Positions 1 through 6,614 of a stretch of DNA of 6,719 bases are shown in pieces. Within the stretch, counting starts at the first letter, position 1. Each line of letters starts with the position of its first letter. The DNA is from Eubacteriales Family XIII. Incertae Sedis bacterium (GTDB lineage Bacteria > Bacillota > Clostridia > Peptostreptococcales > Anaerovoracaceae). The translations under genes and the position numbers were made by a program. Below the pieces are notes generated by a model. It worked only from the letters and a program-made list of their open reading frames with translations, made no database searches and had not been told where the DNA came from. The stretch lies in assembly GCA_031263335.1 (NCBI GenBank), contig JAISGB010000132.1:1-6719 (forward strand). Reading direction: 5' to 3'.

Positions 1-428
1 TCGGGCGCGACGACGGGGTTGTCCATATATTTCAGATATTCGATGTCCTCCGAAACGACGACGGAACCGGCCGACGCCCCGATGTACAGCTTCCCGCCGG
101 CTATGTGTTCGACAATCAACTTGTCCGCGCCGGAGCGTCTGAGTTCCTGCAACAGGAAAAACGTATTCCCGCCCGTGACGAACACGAAGTCGGCACGGGA
201 TATTTTACGGGAGATTTCATCGTGAGACGCGCTCGAAACCTCCAGTTTGTCAACAATCAGACCGAGTCTTCCCAACGCGTTCAGGTCCAACCCAACGAAA
301 AACGCCGTCTTCTCGCGCAGACTCGCCGTTGGTATGAAAACGACTTTTTTGCCCGAACAATCGCCCGCAAAATCGGAAAACAGCCTTGCCACAGCCGAAA
401 AGTGTGATGCCAAAAATAATTTTTTCAC
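1..428 (-). CDS. Peptidase S51 (peptidase E-like) protein, C-terminus cut by window edge
   Basis: Only the first 142 residues are inside the window; the reading frame runs off the left edge. The start is a GTG at 428, giving the N-terminus MKKLFLASHF, typical of clostridial peptidase E-like (type 1 glutamine amidotransferase-like) proteins. The frame shows the class I glutamine amidotransferase fold: beta strand KKVVFIPTAS (residues 27-36), FVFVTGGNTFFLLQEL (81-96), and the nucleophile elbow GASAGS (117-122), with Ser119 as the predicted catalytic serine. Family members are about 200-240 residues, so the region carrying the catalytic His should lie just outside. Known S51 enzymes are cytoplasmic aspartyl dipeptidases or cyanophycinases; the exact substrate here is unknown. 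An in-frame TGA at 471-473 limits upstream extension. The gene lies 180 nt after the hydrolase and has a candidate promoter, so it is probably not part of the catabolic cassette. The Shine-Dalgarno-like AGGGAGG (448-454) is an unusually long 19 nt from the GTG. Confidence 0.87.
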   Translation of the reverse strand, partial: MKKLFLASHFSAVARLFSDFAGDCSGKKVVFIPTASLREKTAFFVGLDLNALGRLGLIVDKLEVSSASHDEISRKISRADFVFVTGGNTFFLLQELRRSGADKLIVEHIAGGKLYIGASAGSVVVSEDIEYLKYMDNPVVAP

Positions 429-544
429 ATTCGTTGCCCGACCAAGGCCTCCCTGTCGCTTGCGCCGCAATCACCATGAAACAGTTCGCCTTCCCGAAAG
501 ACATCTTGCCTCCGCAGTCCCGGTCTGTGCGTTCTCTTTAATTC

Positions 545-553
545 AGTATATCA
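545..553 (-). promoter_or_regulatory. Candidate extended -10 promoter for the peptidase E-like gene
   Basis: Read on the minus strand, TG-A-TATACT matches an extended -10 element (TGnTATAAT) with one mismatch in the hexamer. It lies in the 180-nt gap between the hydrolase stop and the peptidase GTG start and would give a leader of about 110 nt. No good -35 hexamer is present at 17 nt spacing, which extended -10 promoters can tolerate. The assignment rests on sequence only. Confidence 0.35.
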
Positions 554-608
554 CGTTTTGTGCAATACGTGCGACGGGCGTCGCGCAACCACATCACAAA
601 CACGCGGA

Positions 609-1424
609 TCAGCCGGTTTTTTCAAGGAATTCGGCTATCGCGTTTGTGTATGCCTCGGGATATTCCATGATAGCGAAATGAGTGCCATTCGGAATAATCG
701 TGATATAACCGTCCTTCACCCTTGCGCGGGTATGCTCGTGACAGGCGACGGCGTAGATATCCGCGTCGCCCGCAAGGACCAAGGTGGGACGCGTGATCTT
801 TTCAAGCGTCGGCCGGTAATCCACGGTGACCAGACCGAGATTCAGCCGCAACATGGCGGAAGGGTTCAGCCCCGAGCCTTCCTCATAGAACCGGTTCATG
901 CGCGGCCTCGTTTCCTCCGGACCCGCGTAAAGGGCGGCTCCCTGCATACAGTATTCCTTGAAATGCCCATTGATGAGGCCCAACATGGCCAGCACTTCCT
1001 TATAGCCGACGCCGGTGGCCAAGCCCAGGTTCCATTCCTCATCGTTCACCAAGCGGGGGGACATGGAGGACAGGATGAATTGATCGATCCCCGCTTCGCC
1101 GAACTGTTCGATATAGTCAAAGATGACGTGTACGCCCAAGGAATATCCGATCAGGACCATCTTCCTCAGTTCCAAATGCTCGATCAGGTTTCTCAGATCT
1201 TTGGCCAAGCGGGCGTTCGTGTATCCGTCGTCCGGCGTGTCGGAGGCGCCGTGGGCGCGCTGATCATAGACAACGACGGAATATCCGGCCCCCAAGGAAC
1301 CGCAATATTCCTTGAAGGAAGCGTGGGTATCCATCAGGCCATGCACGAATATCAGTGTCTTTTCCCCTCGTCCGAATTGCTCGTAATACAGTTTTACACC
1401 GTCATCCGTCGTTAAAAATGCCAT
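609..1424 (-). CDS. Alpha/beta hydrolase (lipase/lactonase-like)
   Basis: A 271-residue alpha/beta hydrolase of usual length with no signal peptide, so cytoplasmic. The visible landmarks are the oxyanion-hole HG at residues 28-29 (FVHGLMD), a YDQRAHGASD strand-loop (53-62), the nucleophile elbow GYSLG with Ser95, a candidate acid Asp222 in LAGDAD, and the catalytic His249 in NGTHF. The pattern is that of small carboxylesterases and 3-oxoadipate enol-lactonase (PcaD)-like enzymes, which hydrolyse an ester, lactone or C-C bond; the substrate cannot be read from the sequence. The ATG at 1424 was chosen because AAAGGAG lies 7 nt upstream; an in-frame upstream extension to 1457 lacks such a site and would add an atypical lysine-rich tail. 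The gene is last in the probable operon, 118 nt after the thiolase. It may act on the same substrate series as the cluster, or be a separate esterase. Confidence 0.9.
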   Translation of the reverse strand: MAFLTTDDGVKLYYEQFGRGEKTLIFVHGLMDTHASFKEYCGSLGAGYSVVVYDQRAHGASDTPDDGYTNARLAKDLRNLIEHLELRKMVLIGYSLGVHVIFDYIEQFGEAGIDQFILSSMSPRLVNDEEWNLGLATGVGYKEVLAMLGLINGHFKEYCMQGAALYAGPEETRPRMNRFYEEGSGLNPSAMLRLNLGLVTVDYRPTLEKITRPTLVLAGDADIYAVACHEHTRARVKDGYITIIPNGTHFAIMEYPEAYTNAIAEFLEKTG

Positions 1425-1431
1425 AATTTTA

Positions 1432-1438
1432 CTCCTTT
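1432..1438 (-). promoter_or_regulatory. Ribosome binding site of the alpha/beta hydrolase
   Basis: On the minus strand AAAGGAG stands 7 nt before the ATG at 1424. It decides this start over the in-frame upstream codon at 1457. Confidence 0.8.
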
Positions 1439-1467
1439 TCGATTTATCAACCGACAAAACGTATGGT

Positions 1468-1479
1468 ATGGAAATCCAT
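1468..1479. repeat. Short inverted repeat upstream of the hydrolase gene
   Basis: Arms ATGGA and TCCAT face each other across two bases in the 118-nt thiolase-hydrolase gap, about 44-55 nt before the hydrolase start. The minus-strand 9-mer ATGGATTTC contained in it recurs at 3772-3780, ahead of the SMP-30 gene. It is short enough to be chance; an operator role is only a guess. Confidence 0.25.
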
Positions 1480-1542
1480 TATTCCCTGCAACTCACGAAC
1501 CCGATCGCGCGCGGCCCTTACGATATTGCCTTGCGAAGACAA

Positions 1543-2760
1543 TCACTCGACCTTGATCAGGATCGCGTCGCCTTGCGCGAGACCGCCGCAGATGGCGGCG
1601 ATGCCATACCCTCCGCCCCTGCGCCTCAGCTCGTTGGCGAGCGTCAAGACCAATCTGGCGCCGGTCGCGCAATTGGCGTGTCCGATGGCGATGGCGCCGC
1701 CGTTGACGTTCGTGGCGTCGTAGAGCGTTTCGAGCTTGACGCCCTTTTCGTCCGCAACGTGTTTGAGCGACAACAGCGGCATCACGGCAAAGGCTTCATT
1801 GATCTCAATCAGCTTGATGTCATCCAAAGACAGTCCTGTTTTTTCCAACAGGCGCAATATGGCCCATCCGGGGACGTCCGCGATGCAATCCGGCCGGGCG
1901 CACATGGACACACTGTCAACGATCGCGCAAAGCGATCGATCGACGCCGATTTCTTCGGCGTATGCCTCGGTGGTCAAGAGGACGGCGGCGGAACCGTCGT
2001 TCAGGCCCGGGGCGTTTCCCGCCGTAACGGTCTTACTGCCGTAAATGGTGGGCAGTTTGCTCAGTTTTTCATAGGTGACATCCTTGCGGTATTGTTCGTC
2101 ATAGGTCAGCAATTTCGGTTCTTCCCCTTTTTTGGCCGCGCATTCATAGGGGATGATCTCGTCGACAAATTTATTGGCCGCAAGGGCTTCTCCATAGCGT
2201 TCGTGGCTCCGGACGGCCCATCGATCCTGCATTTCCCTCGTAATGCCGTTCGCGATCGCCCTGTCGCCGGCATCCGCGGAGACAGGATTGAAATCCTTGT
2301 AGCCGGCCTCAAACAGCGGATCCTCCAACAGGCGGTTCCCGATCCGCTTGTCGAACCTCATATTTCTCGCGATATAAGGCACTTGGCTGAAACTCTGTAC
2401 GCCGCCGGCGACGGACAGCTTGGATTCGCCCAATTTCAGCCCGCGTATCGCGTAGATGATGGCGGAGGTACCCGAAACGCAGGCTTTGTCCAAAGAACAG
2501 GAGTTGGTTTCCTCCGAAAGGCCGGCCTTCAGCAGGCTTTGCCGAGCCGCGATCGAGGTCACGACATCCTTGCAGGAGGAGTTGTCTCCCATGCCCCAGA
2601 ACACTTCCCGCACCGCCGTCGGATCCGCGTGGGCGCGCCGCACGACCTCCCGCATGGTTATCGCGCCCAAGTCATAGACGTCCGCGTCCTTCAGGGAACC
2701 GCCGTACCTGCCGAAGGGGGTACGCGCGGCGCCGATCATCACGATGTTGTTTTTATTCAT
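1543..2760 (-). CDS. Thiolase (acetyl-CoA acyltransferase family)
   Basis: A 405-residue thiolase of normal length. It has the N-terminal signature IGAARTPFGRYGGSL, the nucleophile Cys94 in LDKACVSG, the NEAF motif at residues 321-324, the catalytic His361 in GGAIAIGH, and the second active-site Cys391 in CGGLAQGDA. All residues needed for thiolysis or Claisen condensation are therefore present. Known thiolases cleave 3-oxoacyl-CoA with CoA, or run in reverse. Sequence around the active site is divergent: CVSGTSA replaces the usual CASGLKA, and GHANCATGAR replaces GHPxGxSGAR, hinting at an unusual acyl chain. The start is one of two adjacent ATGs (2763 and 2760); the second is preferred because GGAGG is then 7 nt away. 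The gene starts about 24 nt after the SMP-30 stop, so the two are very probably co-transcribed. In context it would catalyse the last, carbon-carbon cleaving step of the pathway. Confidence 0.93.
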   Translation of the reverse strand: MNKNNIVMIGAARTPFGRYGGSLKDADVYDLGAITMREVVRRAHADPTAVREVFWGMGDNSSCKDVVTSIAARQSLLKAGLSEETNSCSLDKACVSGTSAIIYAIRGLKLGESKLSVAGGVQSFSQVPYIARNMRFDKRIGNRLLEDPLFEAGYKDFNPVSADAGDRAIANGITREMQDRWAVRSHERYGEALAANKFVDEIIPYECAAKKGEEPKLLTYDEQYRKDVTYEKLSKLPTIYGSKTVTAGNAPGLNDGSAAVLLTTEAYAEEIGVDRSLCAIVDSVSMCARPDCIADVPGWAILRLLEKTGLSLDDIKLIEINEAFAVMPLLSLKHVADEKGVKLETLYDATNVNGGAIAIGHANCATGARLVLTLANELRRRGGGYGIAAICGGLAQGDAILIKVE

Positions 2761-2767
2761 CATCAAA

Positions 2768-2772
2768 CCTCC
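2768..2772 (-). promoter_or_regulatory. Ribosome binding site of the thiolase
   Basis: GGAGG on the minus strand lies 4 nt before the ATG at 2763 and 7 nt before the ATG at 2760. The better spacing favours the second ATG; the choice changes the protein by one Met. Confidence 0.7.
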
Positions 2773-2784
2773 GTTCAATCCTGA

Positions 2785-3750
2785 TTACTGATATTGGAAT
2801 GTGTTATGACCCTTCGCATATCCGCGCGCGCTGTAGATACATGAGCCAATCCCGCCGGGACCGTCGTTTGAGCACAAAAACATCCGGTCGCTGTCTTTGG
2901 CGAAGGCAATTGACGTTGTCCTCAGCATTTTGCCGTCATCGGCTTCCGGCAACCGCACCTCGCCGATGGGAAAACCGTTTCGGTTCAGTACGAGGAAACG
3001 CCCTTGCCCATAGATTGCCACATACAGATTATCGTCGCTGTCAACGCAACAGGAGTCCGGACCCAAATTGCCCGACAACGTACAGGCGACGGTGGCGCCG
3101 GACGGCGGGACCGAAGCGCCGTCTTCGGCCAAATAAACATGGAGAATCCTGTTATAACAGGATTCCGTGATCCACAAAGCGCTGCCGTCGGTCCGTAACG
3201 CGATACCGTTCGGAATCGCCATATTGCCGAGAATGCGGATCACCCTATTGTATTCGGGCGGCACATAATAGACGCCTCCTTCGTTTTGGGTCGCGAATCC
3301 TTTGAAATCCGTGAAATAGAAACCGCCCTGGCTGTCGAACACAATATCATCGACGACAAACCCTTCGGAGGGGTCGACGATGGTTTCAAAATCGCCTCCG
3401 TCCGGTTGTATTGCATAGACGCCGCCCTTGACGCCCGACGCGTTGCCCATGGCGCACAGAAACAGACGGCCGTCTTTGTGTATCTTCACCGAGCCGATTT
3501 CAAAATCCGCCGGACCGTATACCCTGCTGTACTGTTTTGTGGCAAGTTCAATGCGGTGGACGCCGCCGCCGAAAACATCCACAAAATACAGATATCGCCC
3601 TTCCCTATCGGCAATCAGCCCTTCCAACTGCCAAAAATCATCGATCTTATACCAAGGCTCGGCGATAATTGTTTCGATCTCCGATCCGTGGGGGAAAGCC
3701 CGGGAACCGGGTCCATAGCGCAGTTTTGGCAGATCATCGATAACAGACAT
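2785..3750 (-). CDS. SMP-30/gluconolactonase/LRE-like beta-propeller protein
   Basis: A 321-residue protein with repeated beta-propeller blades of the type DGRLFLCA, GGFYFTD, SALWITES and DNLYVAIYG. It fits the SMP-30/gluconolactonase family (calcium or zinc dependent lactonases; about 290-320 residues). The expected metal ligands are recognisable: Glu43 in QLEGLIAD, Asn181 in AIPNGIAL and Asp232 in LGPDSCCVD. The usual PDG at the last site reads PDS followed by two cysteines. There is no signal peptide, so it should be cytoplasmic. Family enzymes open sugar or other lactones, and some homologues have other roles, so the substrate is open. The start ATG has AAAGGAG 6 nt upstream. The thiolase follows within about 24 nt; the VOC gene ends 114 nt upstream, with two inverted repeats in that gap. 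In the cluster it could supply a hydroxy or keto acid from a lactone. Confidence 0.87.
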   Translation of the reverse strand: MSVIDDLPKLRYGPGSRAFPHGSEIETIIAEPWYKIDDFWQLEGLIADREGRYLYFVDVFGGGVHRIELATKQYSRVYGPADFEIGSVKIHKDGRLFLCAMGNASGVKGGVYAIQPDGGDFETIVDPSEGFVVDDIVFDSQGGFYFTDFKGFATQNEGGVYYVPPEYNRVIRILGNMAIPNGIALRTDGSALWITESCYNRILHVYLAEDGASVPPSGATVACTLSGNLGPDSCCVDSDDNLYVAIYGQGRFLVLNRNGFPIGEVRLPEADDGKMLRTTSIAFAKDSDRMFLCSNDGPGGIGSCIYSARGYAKGHNTFQYQ

Positions 3751-3760
3751 CGTAAGCTCC

Positions 3761-3775
3761 TTTCAAAATTTGAAA
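3761..3775. repeat. Perfect 15-bp palindrome next to the SMP-30 ribosome binding site
   Basis: TTTCAAA and TTTGAAA form exact 7-bp arms around one central base. On the minus strand the last three bases run into the AAAGGAG ribosome binding site (3757-3763) of the SMP-30 gene. It could be an operator for a dimeric regulator, or a weak RNA hairpin next to the initiation site. Only the symmetry is seen; any function is inferred. Confidence 0.45.
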
Positions 3776-3788
3776 TCCATACAGTTTC

Positions 3789-3821
3789 GGCCCATGTCTT
3801 GTCTCACAACCATGAAGGGCC
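3789..3821. repeat. Imperfect hairpin between VOC and SMP-30 genes
   Basis: On the minus strand GGCCC pairs with GGGCC, followed inward by ATG/CAT and TTGT/ACAA pairs around a GAG loop, with a 3-nt bulge and a small internal loop. There is no T-run after it on either strand, so it is not a standard intrinsic terminator. It may be an intercistronic RNA structure affecting mRNA processing, or chance. Confidence 0.3.
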
Positions 3822-3864
3822 TACCGCGATACAAGGCCGGCGACGCCGGGTATACCATAACCGC

Positions 3865-4239
3865 TTACGGTTCCGGCGTCTCCGCGAATTCGGTTTCCAC
3901 GTTGCACAGGCTTTCGGGTTCCGCGAAAAAGACCCTTGTCCCGCCCGCGCCCGCCCGCGGCGCCGGATCCCGGACAGGCAACGCCGCGCCGACGGTTTTG
4001 AACGCTGACTCGATGTCGTCCACTTCGTAGCATATGTGATGCAGACCTTCGGGATGCCCCGGGACATCGGGTTCAATCAATTCGATCAGCGATTCGCCGC
4101 AGGGCAGAAACGCTATCTTGCAGGCAAAATCGGGCAGTTCCTCGATCCGATCCGCCGCAAAGCCCAATGTTTCATAGCGCTTGACGGCTTCTTCCAAATT
4201 GCGGACCGCAATGCCGATGTGGTTGATTTTCTTGATCAT
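3865..4239 (-). CDS. VOC-fold protein, methylmalonyl-CoA epimerase-like
   Basis: A 124-residue vicinal oxygen chelate protein with two beta-alpha-beta-beta-beta modules. The first begins INHIGIAVRNLEEAVKRY and the second GLHHICYEVDDIESAF. Likely metal ligands are His7, Glu53 (in LIELIEP), His68 and Glu117 near the C-terminus, which is the methylmalonyl-CoA epimerase/glyoxalase layout. The segment IAFLPCGESLIELIEP and the later PRAGAGG resemble epimerases more than glyoxalase I. It is slightly shorter than the 130-150 residues usual for epimerases. Known epimerases interconvert (R)- and (S)-methylmalonyl-CoA; no mutase or carboxylase is seen here, so another 2-substituted acyl-CoA or a different VOC reaction is equally possible. 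The ATG overlaps the CoA-transferase stop by 4 nt (ATGA), and GGAG (4248-4251) stands 8 nt before it, inside the upstream gene, indicating translational coupling and a shared CoA-ester pathway. Confidence 0.87.
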   Translation of the reverse strand: MIKKINHIGIAVRNLEEAVKRYETLGFAADRIEELPDFACKIAFLPCGESLIELIEPDVPGHPEGLHHICYEVDDIESAFKTVGAALPVRDPAPRAGAGGTRVFFAEPESLCNVETEFAETPEP

Positions 4240-5543
4240 ACGGTCTTCTCCATTTTCTCGGCGAACACCCGTTCCAAATCTTCCCGGAAATTCGGATGGG
4301 CAATCCTGATCAGTTCCTTCGCCCGTTGCAGGACCGTCTTGCCCCAGAGGTCCGCGATCCCGTATTCCGTCACAATGTACATCACGTCAAAACGCGTATC
4401 CGTCACAGCCGCCCCCTCCGCCGGCAGGGGGACAATCCGGGACACCGTGCCTTTTTTCGCCGTGGAAGGCAGGCAGATGATGGATTTGCCGCCCTCCGCC
4501 ATTGCCGCGCCCCTCAGAAAATCGAGTTGCCCGCCGACGCCGGAAAAATACCGGTAGCCCGTCATATCCGCGCATACCTGCCCGTACAGGTCAACTTCTA
4601 TCGCGCTGTTCATCGCGCACATATTCTTTTGCCGCGCGATGACGAGCGGGCTGTTTGTATAGCCGGCTTGCCGCATCTCAAAGACGGGATTGTCGTCGAT
4701 GTATCGGTAAAACTCTTTGGTGCCGCCCAGTATGGCGCAGACGACCTTGCCCGGATCCAAGGTTTTCATCGAGTTTGTGATCACGCCCTTTTCTATCATC
4801 TGCATGACGCCGGTCGACGCAAGCTCCGTGTGAATGCCGATATTCTTATGGTTTTCAAGCAACGACAATACGGTATCCGGTACGGCGCCGACGCCGGCTT
4901 GCAGTGTGTCGCCGTCGTCGATCAAGGACGCGACATTTCGGGCGATGGCCTTATCCGTGTCGGAAACAACGTCCGGCTGCGGTATTTCCGGCAACTCCTC
5001 GTCGGCCTCCACAAAATAGTCGATCTTTTCCGCCGGTATGACCGTATCCCCGAAAACCCAAGGCATGTTTTGGTTCACTTGGGCAATGGTCAGCGGCGCG
5101 AGGTCCACTGCCGCCCGCGTGTAATCGCAACTGAGGCCGAGGCTGACGTTCCCATGGCTGTCCGGGGGCGTACATTGGACAAACGCTGCATGGATCGGGA
5201 GTTTGACGCCGAAAAGTTTGTCCACTTCGGACAGATTTACATGCGTGAAATCCGCGCGCCCTTCCCACTGCGCCCGCCGGTTCGCGTAGCTGTTAAAGAG
5301 CGAATGGAAGCGGAAAGAACCCTCGTACACGGGATCGCAGAACGGCGCTTCGTTTACGGAAAACCCGTAGGCGATACCGACATTGCGCAGTTCGTCTTTT
5401 CGCTTCAAAAGCGCGGCCATCAGCGCGTTCGGTTGCGCGCACGCGTGGCCGTAGATCAACATATCGCCCGACTTCACCTTGGAAGCCGCCTCTTCGGCGG
5501 TGATCAAGCGTTCCTGATAGTATTGTTCCCAAGCGTTTTTCAT
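4236..5543 (-). CDS. Acetyl-CoA hydrolase/4-hydroxybutyrate CoA-transferase family protein
   Basis: A 435-residue family I-type CoA-transferase, the usual length for 4-hydroxybutyrate CoA-transferase and acetyl-CoA hydrolase relatives. Landmarks in order: ITAEEAASKVKSGD near the N-terminus; CTPPDSHGNVSLG (124-136); the glycine loop QAGVGAVPD (215-223); Glu240 in GIHTEL, the predicted glutamate that forms the acyl-CoA thioester intermediate; MNSAIEVDLYGQV (311-323); SGVGGQLDFLRGA (334-346), the CoA-binding loop; and VTEYGIADLWGKT (391-403). The usual SDG after HTEL reads STG. Known members move CoA from acetyl-CoA or butyryl-CoA to a carboxylic acid; the acid here is unknown. ATG 5543 is the first ATG of the frame and lies 20 nt after the reductase stop, with a modest GAAAGGAAA site; the longer TTG start at 5591 would overlap the reductase. 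It is coupled to the VOC gene downstream, and probably activates the cluster's substrate. Confidence 0.92.
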   Translation of the reverse strand: MKNAWEQYYQERLITAEEAASKVKSGDMLIYGHACAQPNALMAALLKRKDELRNVGIAYGFSVNEAPFCDPVYEGSFRFHSLFNSYANRRAQWEGRADFTHVNLSEVDKLFGVKLPIHAAFVQCTPPDSHGNVSLGLSCDYTRAAVDLAPLTIAQVNQNMPWVFGDTVIPAEKIDYFVEADEELPEIPQPDVVSDTDKAIARNVASLIDDGDTLQAGVGAVPDTVLSLLENHKNIGIHTELASTGVMQMIEKGVITNSMKTLDPGKVVCAILGGTKEFYRYIDDNPVFEMRQAGYTNSPLVIARQKNMCAMNSAIEVDLYGQVCADMTGYRYFSGVGGQLDFLRGAAMAEGGKSIICLPSTAKKGTVSRIVPLPAEGAAVTDTRFDVMYIVTEYGIADLWGKTVLQRAKELIRIAHPNFREDLERVFAEKMEKTV

Positions 5544-5563
5544 GAAAATTGTTTCCTTTCTTT

Positions 5564-6604
5564 TCACCGTCTCGGCGCGTAAACGAACCAACTGTCGTCA
5601 AAGAGGGCGAGGTTGTCCATGGACATCGTCCGCTCTCCCCGCTCGATCGACTCCACAACGCGCACCACCGTGTCGTTAAAAGGGGTTTCCACCCCGTGGG
5701 CGCGCCCCACCTCGGAGACGTAGCCGTTGATCATGCGAACCTCGGTGGCGACCCCGTTTTCCAGATCGTGCAACATGCTGGCCTCGGCGTTGAGCGCCAC
5801 GCTGTACATATCCGAAAACATCTTTTGGCTCGCATCAAATTGGCGTTGATCGTTCAGATCCAAAGGCTCGGGGGAAAACCCGAACACCAAGGTGGGCATC
5901 ACGTATCCCTGCGCCTCGCAACACCGTTTGACTTCCCGACCCAGATAGCTCAGACAGGCCGCGGCTTTCGGGTGCTCCAAGACTTGTCCGAAGGTGGCGC
6001 CGCAGACCGCGGACATGCCGCTCATACAGGCATTGTTTACCAATTTTCCCCAACGGGCGGCAGGCAGACCCGAGGAAACCTCGGCGCGGCCCATCAAACC
6101 CAGAACATCGGCCACCATGCGGATGCGCGGGGTATCGGCGCCGTCGATCTCTCCGATGTCGAAATAATGGTCCAAGTTTTCCAGATTCTGTGTAAGCTCC
6201 GACACGCCCGGCCCCCGGAACGCGGCGCTCCAGAGGATCGTCCCGCCCACCGTCCGTTTCTCGCCCACGATGTCGGCAACCGAGGGTTCGGGTACGCCGT
6301 TCTGTAAGGTACATACCGTGCTGTTCTCATGCAACCGTGGCAACAACTTGGGGAGTACATCCCCGTTGGCCGTTGCCTTTGTCAAGAGAAAGACCAAGTC
6401 GTATTTGCCCTCCGTTTGATCCGGCGTGACGGCGTGTACGGCGGCGGTCATGTGAACGGTTCCGATGATCTGCGCCCCGTTCGCGTTGAGCGCGTCCACA
6501 TGCGCTCCGTAACTGTCGATCAGATCCACCGAACAGGCGCCCTTGCTCAAATACGCTCCGAGTACCGTACCCATGGCCCCGCAACCCAAAACAGCAATTC
6601 TCAT
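5564..6604 (-). CDS. Ketopantoate reductase (PanE/ApbA) family oxidoreductase
   Basis: A 346-residue NAD(P)H-dependent reductase. The N-terminus MRIAVLGCGAMGT carries the Rossmann GxGxxG motif (residues 7-12). Further landmarks follow the PanE pattern: Lys76 in LLTKAT, Asn102 in LQNGVPE, catalytic Lys187 with Asn191 in RWGKLVNNA, and Ser276 and Glu288 in ASMLHDL and ATEVRMINGY. PanE reduces 2-dehydropantoate to pantoate for coenzyme A synthesis, but it is longer than the roughly 300-residue biosynthetic enzyme. Relatives such as the lactococcal one reduce other 2-keto acids to (R)-2-hydroxy acids. With CoA-transferase and thiolase neighbours and no panB, panC or panD in view, a catabolic 2-keto/2-hydroxy acid role is at least as likely; this is inference. 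ATG 6604 begins exactly at the Rossmann strand; the frame stays open to 6664 through a duplicated initiation region, adding only MMSKGGG-type glycine-lysine sequence. Confidence 0.9.
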   Translation of the reverse strand: MRIAVLGCGAMGTVLGAYLSKGACSVDLIDSYGAHVDALNANGAQIIGTVHMTAAVHAVTPDQTEGKYDLVFLLTKATANGDVLPKLLPRLHENSTVCTLQNGVPEPSVADIVGEKRTVGGTILWSAAFRGPGVSELTQNLENLDHYFDIGEIDGADTPRIRMVADVLGLMGRAEVSSGLPAARWGKLVNNACMSGMSAVCGATFGQVLEHPKAAACLSYLGREVKRCCEAQGYVMPTLVFGFSPEPLDLNDQRQFDASQKMFSDMYSVALNAEASMLHDLENGVATEVRMINGYVSEVGRAHGVETPFNDTVVRVVESIERGERTMSMDNLALFDDSWFVYAPRR

Positions 6605-6614
6605 CGATGATCCG

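Noticed and set aside
571..584. Possible terminator hairpin (GCGAC/GTCGC) after the hydrolase
   Set aside because: The stem is only 5 bp with a 4-nt loop and there is no T-run on either strand, so it does not meet the pattern of an intrinsic terminator.
558..1415. A 285-codon plus-strand frame antisense to the alpha/beta hydrolase
   Set aside because: The minus strand carries the GYSLG and NGTHF catalytic motifs and a well spaced ribosome binding site; the plus frame has neither a motif nor a good initiation site.
1468..2784. A 438-codon plus-strand open frame antisense to the thiolase
   Set aside because: It lies opposite a thiolase with every catalytic motif, its translation shows no recognisable domain, and long antisense frames are common in GC-rich codon usage.
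3837..3849. Small CCGGC/GCCGG inverted repeat after the VOC stop
   Set aside because: Five base pairs with a 3-nt loop, no T-tract, and expected by chance in GC-rich sequence.
4296..5582. A 428-codon plus-strand open frame antisense to the CoA-transferase
   Set aside because: It is the shadow of a clear CoA-transferase gene; the translation is rich in Arg, His and Val without any family signature.
5544..5591. A 16-residue N-terminal extension of the CoA-transferase from a TTG
   Set aside because: It would overlap the reductase gene by 28 nt and the added residues do not resemble the family N-terminus, which begins normally at MKNAWEQYYQ.
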